A DNA stretch of 64,000 nt, from the NCBI GenBank assembly GCA_046331175.1, contig JAXLRI010000003.1, positions 496,001 to 560,000 on the forward strand, in the 5' to 3' direction. A model generated the notes under the pieces. It did no database searches and was not told where the DNA came from. It was given only the letters and a program-made list of their open reading frames with translations. The stretch comes from JAWKIW01 sp046331175. Lineage in GTDB: Bacteria > Actinomycetota > Acidimicrobiia > Acidimicrobiales > Acidimicrobilacustridaceae. Positions 55,965 through 63,816 of this stretch are shown here, in pieces. The position numbers were made by a program, and so were the translations under genes. Position 1 is the first letter of the stretch; each line of letters begins with the position of its first letter.

Positions 55965-56588
55965 TCAGACGACCACCGTGAGGGCGTCGGGCTCGACCCG
56001 GAGGGAGAGGGCCCTGGCCCCCCGGGCGACCCGCTCGCCGTCGAGCCACACGTCGAGCGGCGGGTCGAGGTCGACCTGCAGGGCCGGGACCCGGCTGGTG
56101 CGGATGCCCGGGTGCGGCAGGTGGCTGCCCGTGCGGGCCCGCCGGCGGGCGACGAACCGCTCGCGCCACGGCAGGGCGCCATCGCTCACGTCGAGCAGGC
56201 CGTCGCCGGGGTGGGCCCGGGGCCCGAGGTCCAACGCCCCCAGCCACTGGGCGTTCATCGCCACGACCGCGCGGCCCCGCCAGCCCGAGCGCCGGGCGAC
56301 GAGGTGGGCGACGAACCAGTGGATGCGCCCGTCGACCAGCACCGACCCGACGTCGACGGTGGACGTGGTGGCGGCGCTCGACCGGAGCCGCTCGGGCGCA
56401 CCGTCGGCGCCGGGGCCGCCCAGGGTCCGGCACAGGTCACCGCCGGCCAGGCCGAGCACCGGCAGCGGCCGGCCGGCCCGGCGGGCCTCCTCCACCAGGT
56501 GCCGGGCCTCGGCATCGGAGCGCACCACCACGCCGTCGTCGGGCAGGCCGCCGGGCGCGCCCCACGACGCCCCCTTCTCGACCGTCAC
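55965..56588 (-). CDS. Diacylglycerol-kinase-like protein, short
   Basis: A 207-residue protein resembling lipid kinases (DAGK/YegS) but shorter than the ~300 of the family. The GGDGT ATP motif is degenerate (GLAGGDLCRTLGG, residues 46-58). The C-terminal half, VVAMNAQWLGALDLGPRA, HPGDGLLDVSDGAL and VWLDGERVARG, matches the family. The N-terminal NP.G strand seems absent. It may be an inactive relative. The GTG start 56588 is tentative. It follows helY by 73 bp on the same strand. Confidence 0.6.
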   Translation of the reverse strand: MTVEKGASWGAPGGLPDDGVVVRSDAEARHLVEEARRAGRPLPVLGLAGGDLCRTLGGPGADGAPERLRSSAATTSTVDVGSVLVDGRIHWFVAHLVARRSGWRGRAVVAMNAQWLGALDLGPRAHPGDGLLDVSDGALPWRERFVARRRARTGSHLPHPGIRTSRVPALQVDLDPPLDVWLDGERVARGARALSLRVEPDALTVVV

Positions 56589-56661
56589 GACGCGACCCCC
56601 GCGGTCGCGTGGCCGCCGCTGCGGTCACGTCGCCGTCCGCGGGATCCCGCGTGGCCCGAGG

Positions 56662-59343
56662 TCACGCCGTGACCTCCGACGACGCGGCGACCACGCCTCG
56701 GAACACGGCGTCGGCGGCCTGGCGGGCCGCCGACGCGGTGGCAGGGTCGGCGGCGGCGTCGCCGAGCTGGCGCAGCAGGTCGACGAGCTGCTTGACGTTG
56801 CGGACGAAGTCGCCCCCCGAGAGGTCCTCGTCCTCGAGCACCTCCTCCAGCGCGGTGCCGGCGGCCCAGGCGTGGGCCAGGGCGAAGAAGGTGGGGTCGG
56901 GCGGCCGGGTGGTGGGCAGGCCCAGGCGCTCCTCGTCGGCGGCGAGGTCGGCGGCCAGCTCGTCGAGCCGGTCGACGCGCTGGGCCACGTCGGCGTTGGG
57001 GAACCACGCCGGCTCGGGCGGAACCGGGCTGCGGTGCTCGTAGGTGAAGCACGACGCCAACCCGGCCAGCGATGCCGGGTCGAGGCCGTCGAAGAGCCCC
57101 TCGCCGAGCGCTTCGGCGACCAGCAGGTCGGACTCGTGGAAGATCCGCACCAGCCGCTCGCCCTTGTCGGTGAGCGCCCAGCCGTCGAGGAAGCCCCACG
57201 TCTCGAGCAGCTGCAGCACCCGGTCGAAGCGACGGGCCAGCGACCCGCTGCCCTGGGCAACCCGGCGGCGCAGGTCGGCGACCTCGGCCGCCGCCCGCTC
57301 GGCCCGCCGCCACGCCCGCACGTGGTCGGCCCGATCGGGGCATCCGGCCACCGGGTGGGCCGCGACGGCCTCGGCGGCGGTGCGCTCGTCGGTTGTGCCG
57401 GCCGAGGTGGGCGCGGCGCCCGGCGGGCGGAGGCGGGTGCGCTGGAGGCGCGCGAGCACCTCGCGCTGGAAGCGGGGGGCGCCGGGGCTGAACGGCACCG
57501 GCAGCTCGACGCGACCCAGGCGGTCGGGGCCGTCGGGGAGGTCGTCGCGGCCCACCGTGACGATGCGGCGATCGATCGTCAGCAGGCGCAGCCGGAGCCC
57601 GCCGCCCTTGCGCTCCGCCACCGAAAGCACCACCCCGGGGCGGTCCTGCCGGCCGGGCAGGTCGACCACGTCGCCCGGGCGAAGTGAGCGCAGCGCCGCG
57701 TCGGCGTCGCGGCGGCGCGCCGAGCGGCCGGCCCGCTCGGCTGCCTCCGCGGCAGCCACGGCCGCCGCGTAGGACGCGACGTCGCCCCGCTCGCAGCCGG
57801 CCCGCTCCTGCAGGCCGGCCAGGCGCTCCTCGGCACGGTCGAGCCGGGTCTCGAGCCGCACGACCGACTGGTCGGCCCGGAACTGGGCGAAGGACAGGTT
57901 GAGCAGGTGGTGGGCCTCGGCGGGCTGGTACCGGCGGACCAGGTTGGCGGCCATGTTGTAGGTGGGCCGGAACGCGGAGGTGAGCTCGAAGGTGCGACTG
58001 GCGGCCAGGGCGGCGGTGTCGGCGAACGACGTCCACGGCGACCACAGCACGACCGCGTGCCCCTCGTGGTCGATCCCCCGCCGACCCGCTCGTCCGGTGA
58101 GCTGGGTGTACTGGCCGGGGGTGAGCGTCTCGTGGTGCTCGCCGGTGAACTTGGTGAGCTTCTCGATCACCACCGAGCGGGCCGGCATGTTGATGCCGAG
58201 GGCCAGGGTCTCGGTGGCGAAGACCACCTGCACGAGCCCCTCGACGAAGCACTGCTCGACGGCCTCCTTGAACGGGGGCACCATCCCGGCGTGGTGGGCG
58301 GCGATGCCGGCCTCGAGGCCCGCTCGGAGCTGGGCGTAGCCGAGCACGGCGAGGTCGGCGTCGCCGAGGGCGGCGAGGTGGTCGTCGAGGATCTCGCCGA
58401 TGCGGTGCCGGGCGGCGGCCTCGGTGAGTCGCAGGCCGGCCCCGAGGCAGGCCGTCACGGCATCGTCGCAGGCGGCCCGGCTGAAGATGAAGTACAGCGC
58501 CGGCAGCATCCGCCGCTCGCGCAGGGCCTCCACCACCGACACGCGGTCGGGGGTGTACCAGCGCCGCCGGGGACGGCCCCCGCCCCCGCCGCCGCGCCCC
58601 CGCCCGGGTGGTGGCGCGTCGGTGCGGTCGAACCGGGCGCCGTCGGGGTCGGGGCGGCCGTCGCGCAGCAGTGGCGCCCAGCGCAGGCCGCCGGACAGCT
58701 TGTCGCCGGCCAGGTAGTGGTTCTCGAGCGACACCGGGCGGGTGGTCTCGACCACCACCGTGGTGGTGCCCCGCACCGTGGTCAGCCAGTCGGCCAGCTC
58801 GCCGGCGTTGGAGACGGTGGCCGACAGGCACACCAGCCGCACCTCGGGCGGCAGGTGGATGATGACCTCCTCCCACACCGGGCCGCGGTAGGCGTCCTGG
58901 AGGTAGTGCACCTCGTCGAGGACCACCACCTGCAGCCCGGTGAGCGCCCCTGACCGCGCGTAGATCATGTTGCGCAGCACCTCGGTGGTCATCACCACCA
59001 CCGGGGCGTCACCGTTGACGGCGTTGTCGCCGGTGAGCAGACCCACCTGCGACGCGCCGTGGCGGTCGACGAGATCGTGGAACTTCTGGTTCGACAGGGC
59101 CTTGATCGGCGTGGTGTAGAAGGCGCGCCCGCCGGCGGCGAGGGCGGCGGCCACCGCGTGCTCGGCGACGACCGTCTTGCCCGAGCCGGTGGGCGCGGCG
59201 ACGAGCACCGACTCGCCGCGGTCGAGGGCCTCGATGGCCGCGACCTGGAAGGCGTCCAGGGTGAAGCCGTGGACGGGGTCGAGGTGGGGACGGCGGGCCG
59301 GGGGCCCGGCCTCGGACCCAGGATCGTCTCGGCCCGGCGTCAC
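56662..59343 (-). CDS. helY: Ski2-like DEAH-box RNA helicase, HelY-like
   Basis: An 893-residue superfamily 2 helicase of the Ski2/Mtr4 type, as HelY in mycobacteria. Walker A is AAPTGSGKT (residues 50-57), motif II DEVHYLQDAYRG, motif III SATVSNAGELAD, motif V/VI GINMPARSVVIEKLTK and QLTGRAGRRGIDHEGH. A Gly/Arg insert (RGRGGGGGGRPRRR) interrupts the region before motif IV. The long C-terminal part is the helical arch. GTG 59343 overlaps the tatC stop by four bases (GTGA), as in the mycobacterial tatA-tatC-helY order. Confidence 0.93.
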   Translation of the reverse strand: MTPGRDDPGSEAGPPARRPHLDPVHGFTLDAFQVAAIEALDRGESVLVAAPTGSGKTVVAEHAVAAALAAGGRAFYTTPIKALSNQKFHDLVDRHGASQVGLLTGDNAVNGDAPVVVMTTEVLRNMIYARSGALTGLQVVVLDEVHYLQDAYRGPVWEEVIIHLPPEVRLVCLSATVSNAGELADWLTTVRGTTTVVVETTRPVSLENHYLAGDKLSGGLRWAPLLRDGRPDPDGARFDRTDAPPPGRGRGGGGGGRPRRRWYTPDRVSVVEALRERRMLPALYFIFSRAACDDAVTACLGAGLRLTEAAARHRIGEILDDHLAALGDADLAVLGYAQLRAGLEAGIAAHHAGMVPPFKEAVEQCFVEGLVQVVFATETLALGINMPARSVVIEKLTKFTGEHHETLTPGQYTQLTGRAGRRGIDHEGHAVVLWSPWTSFADTAALAASRTFELTSAFRPTYNMAANLVRRYQPAEAHHLLNLSFAQFRADQSVVRLETRLDRAEERLAGLQERAGCERGDVASYAAAVAAAEAAERAGRSARRRDADAALRSLRPGDVVDLPGRQDRPGVVLSVAERKGGGLRLRLLTIDRRIVTVGRDDLPDGPDRLGRVELPVPFSPGAPRFQREVLARLQRTRLRPPGAAPTSAGTTDERTAAEAVAAHPVAGCPDRADHVRAWRRAERAAAEVADLRRRVAQGSGSLARRFDRVLQLLETWGFLDGWALTDKGERLVRIFHESDLLVAEALGEGLFDGLDPASLAGLASCFTYEHRSPVPPEPAWFPNADVAQRVDRLDELAADLAADEERLGLPTTRPPDPTFFALAHAWAAGTALEEVLEDEDLSGGDFVRNVKQLVDLLRQLGDAAADPATASAARQAADAVFRGVVAASSEVTA

Positions 59344-60116
59344 GACGGCGTCGCGGCCTTCGCTTCCCTCTTGCGCTTGCGCCGGGTGAGGAGCCAGCCG
59401 AGCACGATGGACGCCTCGTAGAAGATGTACATCGGGATGGCGAGGGCCAGCATCGAGATGGGATCGCCGCTGGGCGTGATGACGGCGGCGACCACCACGA
59501 TGATGATGATCGCCTGGCGCCGCCAGCTGTTGAGCTTGCGCGGGGTCAGCACCCCGGCCAGCTGCAGGGCGACGAGCAGCACCGGGAACTCGAACCCGAT
59601 GCCGAACGCCAGCATCATGAACAGGTTGAGCTTCAGGTAGCTCTCGATGCCGGGCAGGATCGTGACCGAGTCGCCGGCCACGCCGATCAGGAAGGTGATG
59701 GCGGCGGGAAGCGTCCAGTAGGCGATGGCGGCACCCAGCAGGAACAGCAGCAGGCTGGCCGTCACGAAGGGGATGGCGTACTTCTTCTCGTGCGGGTAGA
59801 GCCCCGGGGTCACGAAGCGCCAGATCTGCCAGAGGATCACCGGCATGGCGAAGATGATCCCGAGGTACACCGAGGTCTGGATGCGCACGGTGAACGGCTC
59901 GAGCAGGCTGAAGCCGGTGAGCGTGGCGTCGGCCTGCACCGACTTGTACGGCGCGATCAGGAAGTCGAGGACGTAGGGGTACAGCACCCACCCGAGGACG
60001 GTGCCGACGCCGACGGCGATGGCGACGCGGATGAGGCGCTGGCGGAGCTCGGCGATGTGCTCCCACAGCGTCATCCGTCCCGCGTCGAGGTGGGCGGGAT
60101 CGGGCTCGGGGCTCAT
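59340..60116 (-). CDS. tatC: Sec-independent protein translocase TatC
   Basis: A 258-residue six-helix TatC. Family signatures: MTLWEHIAELRQRLIRV, the ILPGIESYLKLNLFMMLAFG, FEFPVLLVALQLAGVLTP and YPHEKKYAIPFVTASLLLF. It is the twin-arginine signal receptor; substrates in this window include the carotenoid oxygenase. It follows tatA by 37 nt and is translationally linked to helY. Confidence 0.97.
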   Translation of the reverse strand: MSPEPDPAHLDAGRMTLWEHIAELRQRLIRVAIAVGVGTVLGWVLYPYVLDFLIAPYKSVQADATLTGFSLLEPFTVRIQTSVYLGIIFAMPVILWQIWRFVTPGLYPHEKKYAIPFVTASLLLFLLGAAIAYWTLPAAITFLIGVAGDSVTILPGIESYLKLNLFMMLAFGIGFEFPVLLVALQLAGVLTPRKLNSWRRQAIIIIVVVAAVITPSGDPISMLALAIPMYIFYEASIVLGWLLTRRKRKREAKAATPS

Positions 60117-60153
60117 CGGCGGTCCCCGCGGCGGGGTCCCGCGGTCGCTGGGC

Positions 60154-60519
60154 TCACGCGGCTGACGCGTCGCCCGTGCCCGCGCCGGGTGACGACGGGT
60201 CGGGGGCGGGGCGCAGGTGGGAGCCCTCGCCGGACGCCGGGGGCGCCGGGTCGGGGCTCGGGGTGGGTGCCGCGCCCGCGGCGGCCTCGTCGGCGACCGG
60301 TGTCACCGGCGGCAGGCTGGGGCCCGCGCCGCCGGACGTCTCCGAGCCGGTGATGTCCATCGCCTGGCGGATCTCCTGCTGGAAGCCCTGGGACATCCGC
60401 CGCAGCTCGGACGTGACCCGACCGACCTTGCGGGCGGCCTCGGGGAGCTTGTCGGGCCCGAGCACGATGAGGGCGATCAGCAGGATCACCAGCAGCTCGC
60501 CTCCACCGACGTTGAACAT
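60154..60519 (-). CDS. tatA: Twin-arginine translocase TatA/TatB
   Basis: A 121-residue TatA/B-family protein: MFNVGGGELLVILLIALIVL, then GPDKLPEAARKVGR and an amphipathic helix (SELRRMSQGFQQEIRQAMD), ending in a Pro-rich tail. The N-terminal hydrophobic helix is short, and the Gly-Pro hinge and amphipathic helix are classic. TatA or TatB cannot be separated confidently; no second paralogue is in view. ATG 60519 is chosen because TAGACT lies 7 nt upstream; the open frame extends further. Confidence 0.92.
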   Translation of the reverse strand: MFNVGGGELLVILLIALIVLGPDKLPEAARKVGRVTSELRRMSQGFQQEIRQAMDITGSETSGGAGPSLPPVTPVADEAAAGAAPTPSPDPAPPASGEGSHLRPAPDPSSPGAGTGDASAA

Positions 60520-60526
60520 GGCCGGC

Positions 60527-60532
60527 AGTCTA
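60527..60532 (-). promoter_or_regulatory. -10 element for tatA
   Basis: TAGACT on the minus strand, 7 nt before ATG 60519, overlapping the stop of the small membrane gene. Confidence 0.6.
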
Positions 60533-60757
60533 CCGATCCGGCACGGCTCGGTCGTGCGCCCTGCTCTCGCGGTGGGCACGGGCGGCGGCGTCGGAGGTGG
60601 CTCGCAGCTCGGCGGCGGCGGCGGTCAGCGGGGCCAGCGCGCCGAGCGAGGCCTCGACCGCCGCGCGCTCGCGTCGCAGGCGAGCGGCGAGCAGGGCGGC
60701 GACCGCCGCCGCCAGCACCAGGACCACGCCCACGGCGAGGAGCACGGGGGTCGACAC
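60530..60757 (-). CDS. Small membrane-anchored coiled-coil protein
   Basis: A 75-residue protein with one N-terminal helix (VLLAVGVVLVLAAAVAALLA) and a charged coiled-coil tail (RLRRERAAVEASLGALAPL). The GTG start is set by the hexamer 6 nt upstream. It ends just at the tatA promoter and may be co-expressed with it. No family recognised; a helper of the Tat system is only guessed from position. Confidence 0.6.
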   Translation of the reverse strand: MSTPVLLAVGVVLVLAAAVAALLAARLRRERAAVEASLGALAPLTAAAAELRATSDAAARAHRESRAHDRAVPDR

Positions 60758-60763
60758 GGGGCG

Positions 60764-60769
60764 ACGCTA
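60764..60769 (-). promoter_or_regulatory. -10 element for the small membrane gene
   Basis: TAGCGT on the minus strand, 6 nt before GTG 60757. Confidence 0.6.
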
Positions 60770-60800
60770 GTCGGCGGGCGAGGTCGCCCGGCCGGAGGGT

Positions 60801-61130
60801 TCAGGCCAGCTGGCTGAGGGCCTCGGCGAGCGCGGCGTCGTCGGTGAGCAGCGCGTGGAAGTCGAGGAGGTCGTCGTGGGTGAAGGCCTCACCGGAGCCG
60901 CGTGGCTCGGTGAGCTCCAGCGGCGGGCTCCACGTCGAGTAGGCGACGCCGGAGGCCACCAGCAGGTCGACCGTGCGGGGCTCGGCCGCCTTCACCACGG
61001 TCATGGCGCAGATCGGGCAGCGGAACGAGTAGGTCCCCTGGTTGTCGGCCGTGCAGACCCGGACGCGGACGTCCGCGGTGGTCAGCTCGACGTCCCCGCA
61101 CTCGCTGCAGCTCGCTCGGATGGTGGCCAT
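60801..61130 (-). CDS. Small zinc-ribbon protein
   Basis: A 109-residue protein with a Zn ribbon formed by C8, C11, C38 and C41 (SCSECGDVELT, CPICAMTVVK); a fifth Cys is at 26. The C-terminal ~60 residues are a short α/β part (LLVASGVAYSTWSPPLELTE, FTHDDLLDFHALL). A GGAGAGG ribosome site lies just before ATG 61130. No named family is recognised. It is divergent from the GDPD-like gene. Confidence 0.7.
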   Translation of the reverse strand: MATIRASCSECGDVELTTADVRVRVCTADNQGTYSFRCPICAMTVVKAAEPRTVDLLVASGVAYSTWSPPLELTEPRGSGEAFTHDDLLDFHALLTDDAALAEALSQLA

Positions 61131-61359
61131 CTCGCCTCTCCAACGCCCTCGTCAACCAGGCTGTTCTGGGTTTCGGCAGGTCGCCGGGCGGCCTGTGTAG
61201 GCCGTCCGGACCATTTCGGCCGCCATCAGGCCCGCGATGCTCGACGGGGACGCGTTCGGTGAGGTCGGCGGCACCACCGCTGCGCTGGGTGGCCGTCCGG
61301 CCCCGACCCGGACCGTCGGCGGGTTGGCGGCCCGGGTCGGGGGGCGACACGATGAGCCG

Positions 61360-62079
61360 GTGCCGACCCGCATCCCCTCCCTGCGGCGCCCGCCGGTGGC
61401 CTTCGCCAACCGCGGCGCCCAGGACCACGAGGCCGAGAACACCGTGGCGGCGTTCGGCCTGGCTCGCCGGCTCGGCGCCACCGGGGTGGCGAGCGGGCTG
61501 TGGCGCAGCGCCGACGGCGCGGCGGTGCTCGCCGTCGGCGGCAGCGTGGGCGGGCGTCTGCGTCGCCGACCCGTCGGCGACGTCGAGCGCGCCGACCTCC
61601 CCCCCGACGTCGTCGCCCTGGCCACGCTCTACGACGAGGTCGGCACCGACCCCGAGCTGTGCCTCCTCGTGGGCGACGACGACGGCGCCGTCGCCGAGGC
61701 CATCGCCACCGCCCGCGACCGCGGCCCCGACGTCGAGGGCCGGCTGTGGCTCGTCGGCACCGACGCCGACCGCGTGGCCTCCTGGCGCCCCCTCTCCCGC
61801 CACGTGCAGCTGGTGCACGCCGTCCGGCTGCGCGCGCTGCGACCCGGGCCCGAGCCCCATGCCGCCCGCCTGCGGCAGCTCGGCGTCGACGCGGTGGCCG
61901 CACCCGTCTCGGAGTGGAGCGGTGGCATCGTGACCCTCGTGCACCGCTTCGGGCTGCTGGCGATGGCCGAGGACGCCCAGTTCGAGCGCCAGATCGCCGA
62001 GGTGGTCGACGCCGGCATCGATGCCGTGGTCTCGGACCACGTGGAGCGGCTCGTGGAGACGGTCGGCCGGTTCGCCTGA
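61360..62079 (+). CDS. GDPD-like protein that has lost catalytic residues
   Basis: A 239-residue TIM-barrel protein like glycerophosphodiester phosphodiesterases. The opening VAFANRGAQDHEAENTVAAF matches the family HRG..PENT pattern, but the catalytic His is Asn17 and the following E-x-D metal motif is VASGLW. The later HD pair is absent (SADGAAVLAVGG). The C-terminal part (HVQLVHAVRLRALRP, DAGIDAVVSDHVERL) fits the barrel end. It is probably a non-catalytic binder. GTG 61360 has CACGAT 6 nt upstream. Confidence 0.7.
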   Translation: MPTRIPSLRRPPVAFANRGAQDHEAENTVAAFGLARRLGATGVASGLWRSADGAAVLAVGGSVGGRLRRRPVGDVERADLPPDVVALATLYDEVGTDPELCLLVGDDDGAVAEAIATARDRGPDVEGRLWLVGTDADRVASWRPLSRHVQLVHAVRLRALRPGPEPHAARLRQLGVDAVAAPVSEWSGGIVTLVHRFGLLAMAEDAQFERQIAEVVDAGIDAVVSDHVERLVETVGRFA

Positions 62080-62138
62080 CGGCGTGCCACCGGCGGCCGG
62101 CCTGGCGGTCGCCGGGCGGCGTGCCGCCGCGGTGCGGC

Positions 62139-62798
62139 TCAGAGGCCCCCGAGGCGGCTGAACGGCCAGATGCGGACGAAGGCCCGCCCGACGATGTTCT
62201 CCTCGGGGATCGGGCCGATCCAGCGGCTGTCGCGGGAGTTCGAGCGGTTGTCGCCCATGACCCAGATCGTGCCCGTCGGGACGGTGCAGGGCTCGGCGAG
62301 GGTGCAGGGCTTGGCGCCCTGCGAGGTGGTCACCCCGGTGGGCAGGTACGGCTCGTCGAGCACCTGGCCGTTGATGTAGACCTTGCCCCCCTCGAAGGCG
62401 ATCTTCTCCCCGGGCAGCCCGATGACCCGCTTGATGAGGTCGGACGTGGCGTCGTTGGCGCCGGCCTCGGGCGGCTTCTCGAACACCACGATGTCGCCGC
62501 GGTTGATGTCGTGCAGCCGGTAGGAGAGCTTGTTGACCAGGACGCGGTCGTTCTTCTCGAGCGTCGGCAGCATCGACTCCGACGGGATGTAGAACGCCTG
62601 CATCACGAAGGTCTTGATCAGCAGGGCGACGGCGATCGCCGCCACGATGACGACCACCCACTCGATCACAGCGCCGGCGCCACCCGACCGCTTGGCGGTC
62701 GTCGTGCGAGGGGCGGCCCCGGCGGGCGCCACGTCGGGGAACGGGATGGTGGGAGGCGGCCCGGCCTCGGGTGGGTTGCCGGGGGGCACCGTGGTCAT
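62139..62798 (-). CDS. lepB: Signal peptidase I
   Basis: A 219-residue type I signal peptidase. One N-terminal helix at ~43-63 (AVIEWVVVIVAAIAVALLIK); catalytic Ser75 in YIPSESMLPTL and Lys123 in DLIKRVIGLPG; the box E motif GDNRSNSRDSRWIG is intact. An N-terminal Pro-rich tail of ~30 residues is cytosolic. It removes Sec and Tat signal peptides at the membrane. A TAGTGT hexamer (minus strand) lies ~55 nt upstream, and GAGG precedes the ATG. Confidence 0.96.
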   Translation of the reverse strand: MTTVPPGNPPEAGPPPTIPFPDVAPAGAAPRTTTAKRSGGAGAVIEWVVVIVAAIAVALLIKTFVMQAFYIPSESMLPTLEKNDRVLVNKLSYRLHDINRGDIVVFEKPPEAGANDATSDLIKRVIGLPGEKIAFEGGKVYINGQVLDEPYLPTGVTTSQGAKPCTLAEPCTVPTGTIWVMGDNRSNSRDSRWIGPIPEENIVGRAFVRIWPFSRLGGL

Positions 62799-62868
62799 GG
62801 GGGGTCCTCGGTGGTGGGGAGCGGGCGTCCCCGGCTCGACCGGCGACGGAGCGACACTACCGCCCGGG

Positions 62869-63816
62869 TCAGCGATCGGCGTAGCGCCGCAGGATCCTTC
62901 CCGCGGCGTCGCGGCCGACGTCGGCGAGGTCGGGATCGCCCCCGACCACCCGGCCCAGCGGGCCGAGGCGCACCAGCAGGCGCTCGAGCCAGGGTCGCGC
63001 CACCACCACCAGCGTCACCCGCACGCGCCCGTCACCCAGCTCGTCGACCGCCTCGGACGGGTACTGCTCGACCACCCACCGGGCGGCCGGCTCGAGCTCG
63101 AGCACCACCCGGGGGTCGTCGGGGTTGGGGCGGAAGGCGCCGAGGGACGGCCGCTCGGCCGGGGGGTCGAACGTCTCGCCGGTGAGCGTGGCCTCCTCGA
63201 TGCGGTCGACCCGGAACACCCGGTCGCCATCGGCGCGGTGGCACCACGCCGCCACGTACCAGTGGCCCTGGTCGTGGAACAGCCGCTGGGGGTCGATCTC
63301 GCGCTCGGTGCTCTCGTCGCGCCCGTAGCCGTAGTAGCGCAGGTGCACCCGCTGGTGGCCGGCGATGGCGTCCTGCAGGACCGCCAGGTTGCCGGCCTCG
63401 GCGGGGCCCAGGTCGACGTCGAGGCGGTCGACGTCGACGTCGAGGACGGCGGCCAGCTTGGCCAGCGCCCGGGCCAGCGGGCCCTCGGGGTCGGCGCCCG
63501 GGACGGCCTGCAGCGACCGGCCGGCGGCCAGCAGCGACAGGCCTTCGTCAGGGGTGAGCCGCAGCGGCCGGTCGAAGGCGACGGGCAGGTGCACGAACAC
63601 CCGGTCGTCCTCCACCACCACCTCGACGAGCAGGTCGGGCGTGTAGGGCGCCACGCCGACGAGCGACACGATGTCGAGGTCGGCCTGGAGCTTCTCGCGG
63701 CTCACGTCGTAGCGGGCGCACAGGTCGTCGATCGGGACGCCGTCGGGTCGCGCCGCCACCAGCGGGAGGAGCGACAGCATCCGCTGCACCGAGGCGGTGG
63801 CGCCCGGCCGGGTCAC
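62869..63816 (-). CDS. pafC: WYL-domain regulator, PafC-like
   Basis: A 315-residue HTH plus WYL-domain protein. The N-terminal HTH is ASVQRMLSLLPLVAARPDGV, IDDLCARYDVSREKLQADLD; the WYL domain contains HQRVHLRYYGYGRDESTERE, DPQRLFHDQGHWYVAAWCHR and DRVFRVDRIEEATL. In mycobacteria PafB and PafC form a heteromeric activator of DNA-damage genes. GTG 63816 overlaps the stop of the upstream WYL gene by four bases, consistent with a pafBC pair. It lies 2.3 kb upstream of tatA, as in the mycobacterial order but with inserted genes. Confidence 0.9.
   Translation of the reverse strand: MTRPGATASVQRMLSLLPLVAARPDGVPIDDLCARYDVSREKLQADLDIVSLVGVAPYTPDLLVEVVVEDDRVFVHLPVAFDRPLRLTPDEGLSLLAAGRSLQAVPGADPEGPLARALAKLAAVLDVDVDRLDVDLGPAEAGNLAVLQDAIAGHQRVHLRYYGYGRDESTEREIDPQRLFHDQGHWYVAAWCHRADGDRVFRVDRIEEATLTGETFDPPAERPSLGAFRPNPDDPRVVLELEPAARWVVEQYPSEAVDELGDGRVRVTLVVVARPWLERLLVRLGPLGRVVGGDPDLADVGRDAAGRILRRYADR

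Noticed and set aside
61189..61204. CGGCCT-GTGT-AGGCCG inverted repeat between divergent genes
   Set aside because: Short, and such GC palindromes arise often by chance here; not clearly placed at a promoter.
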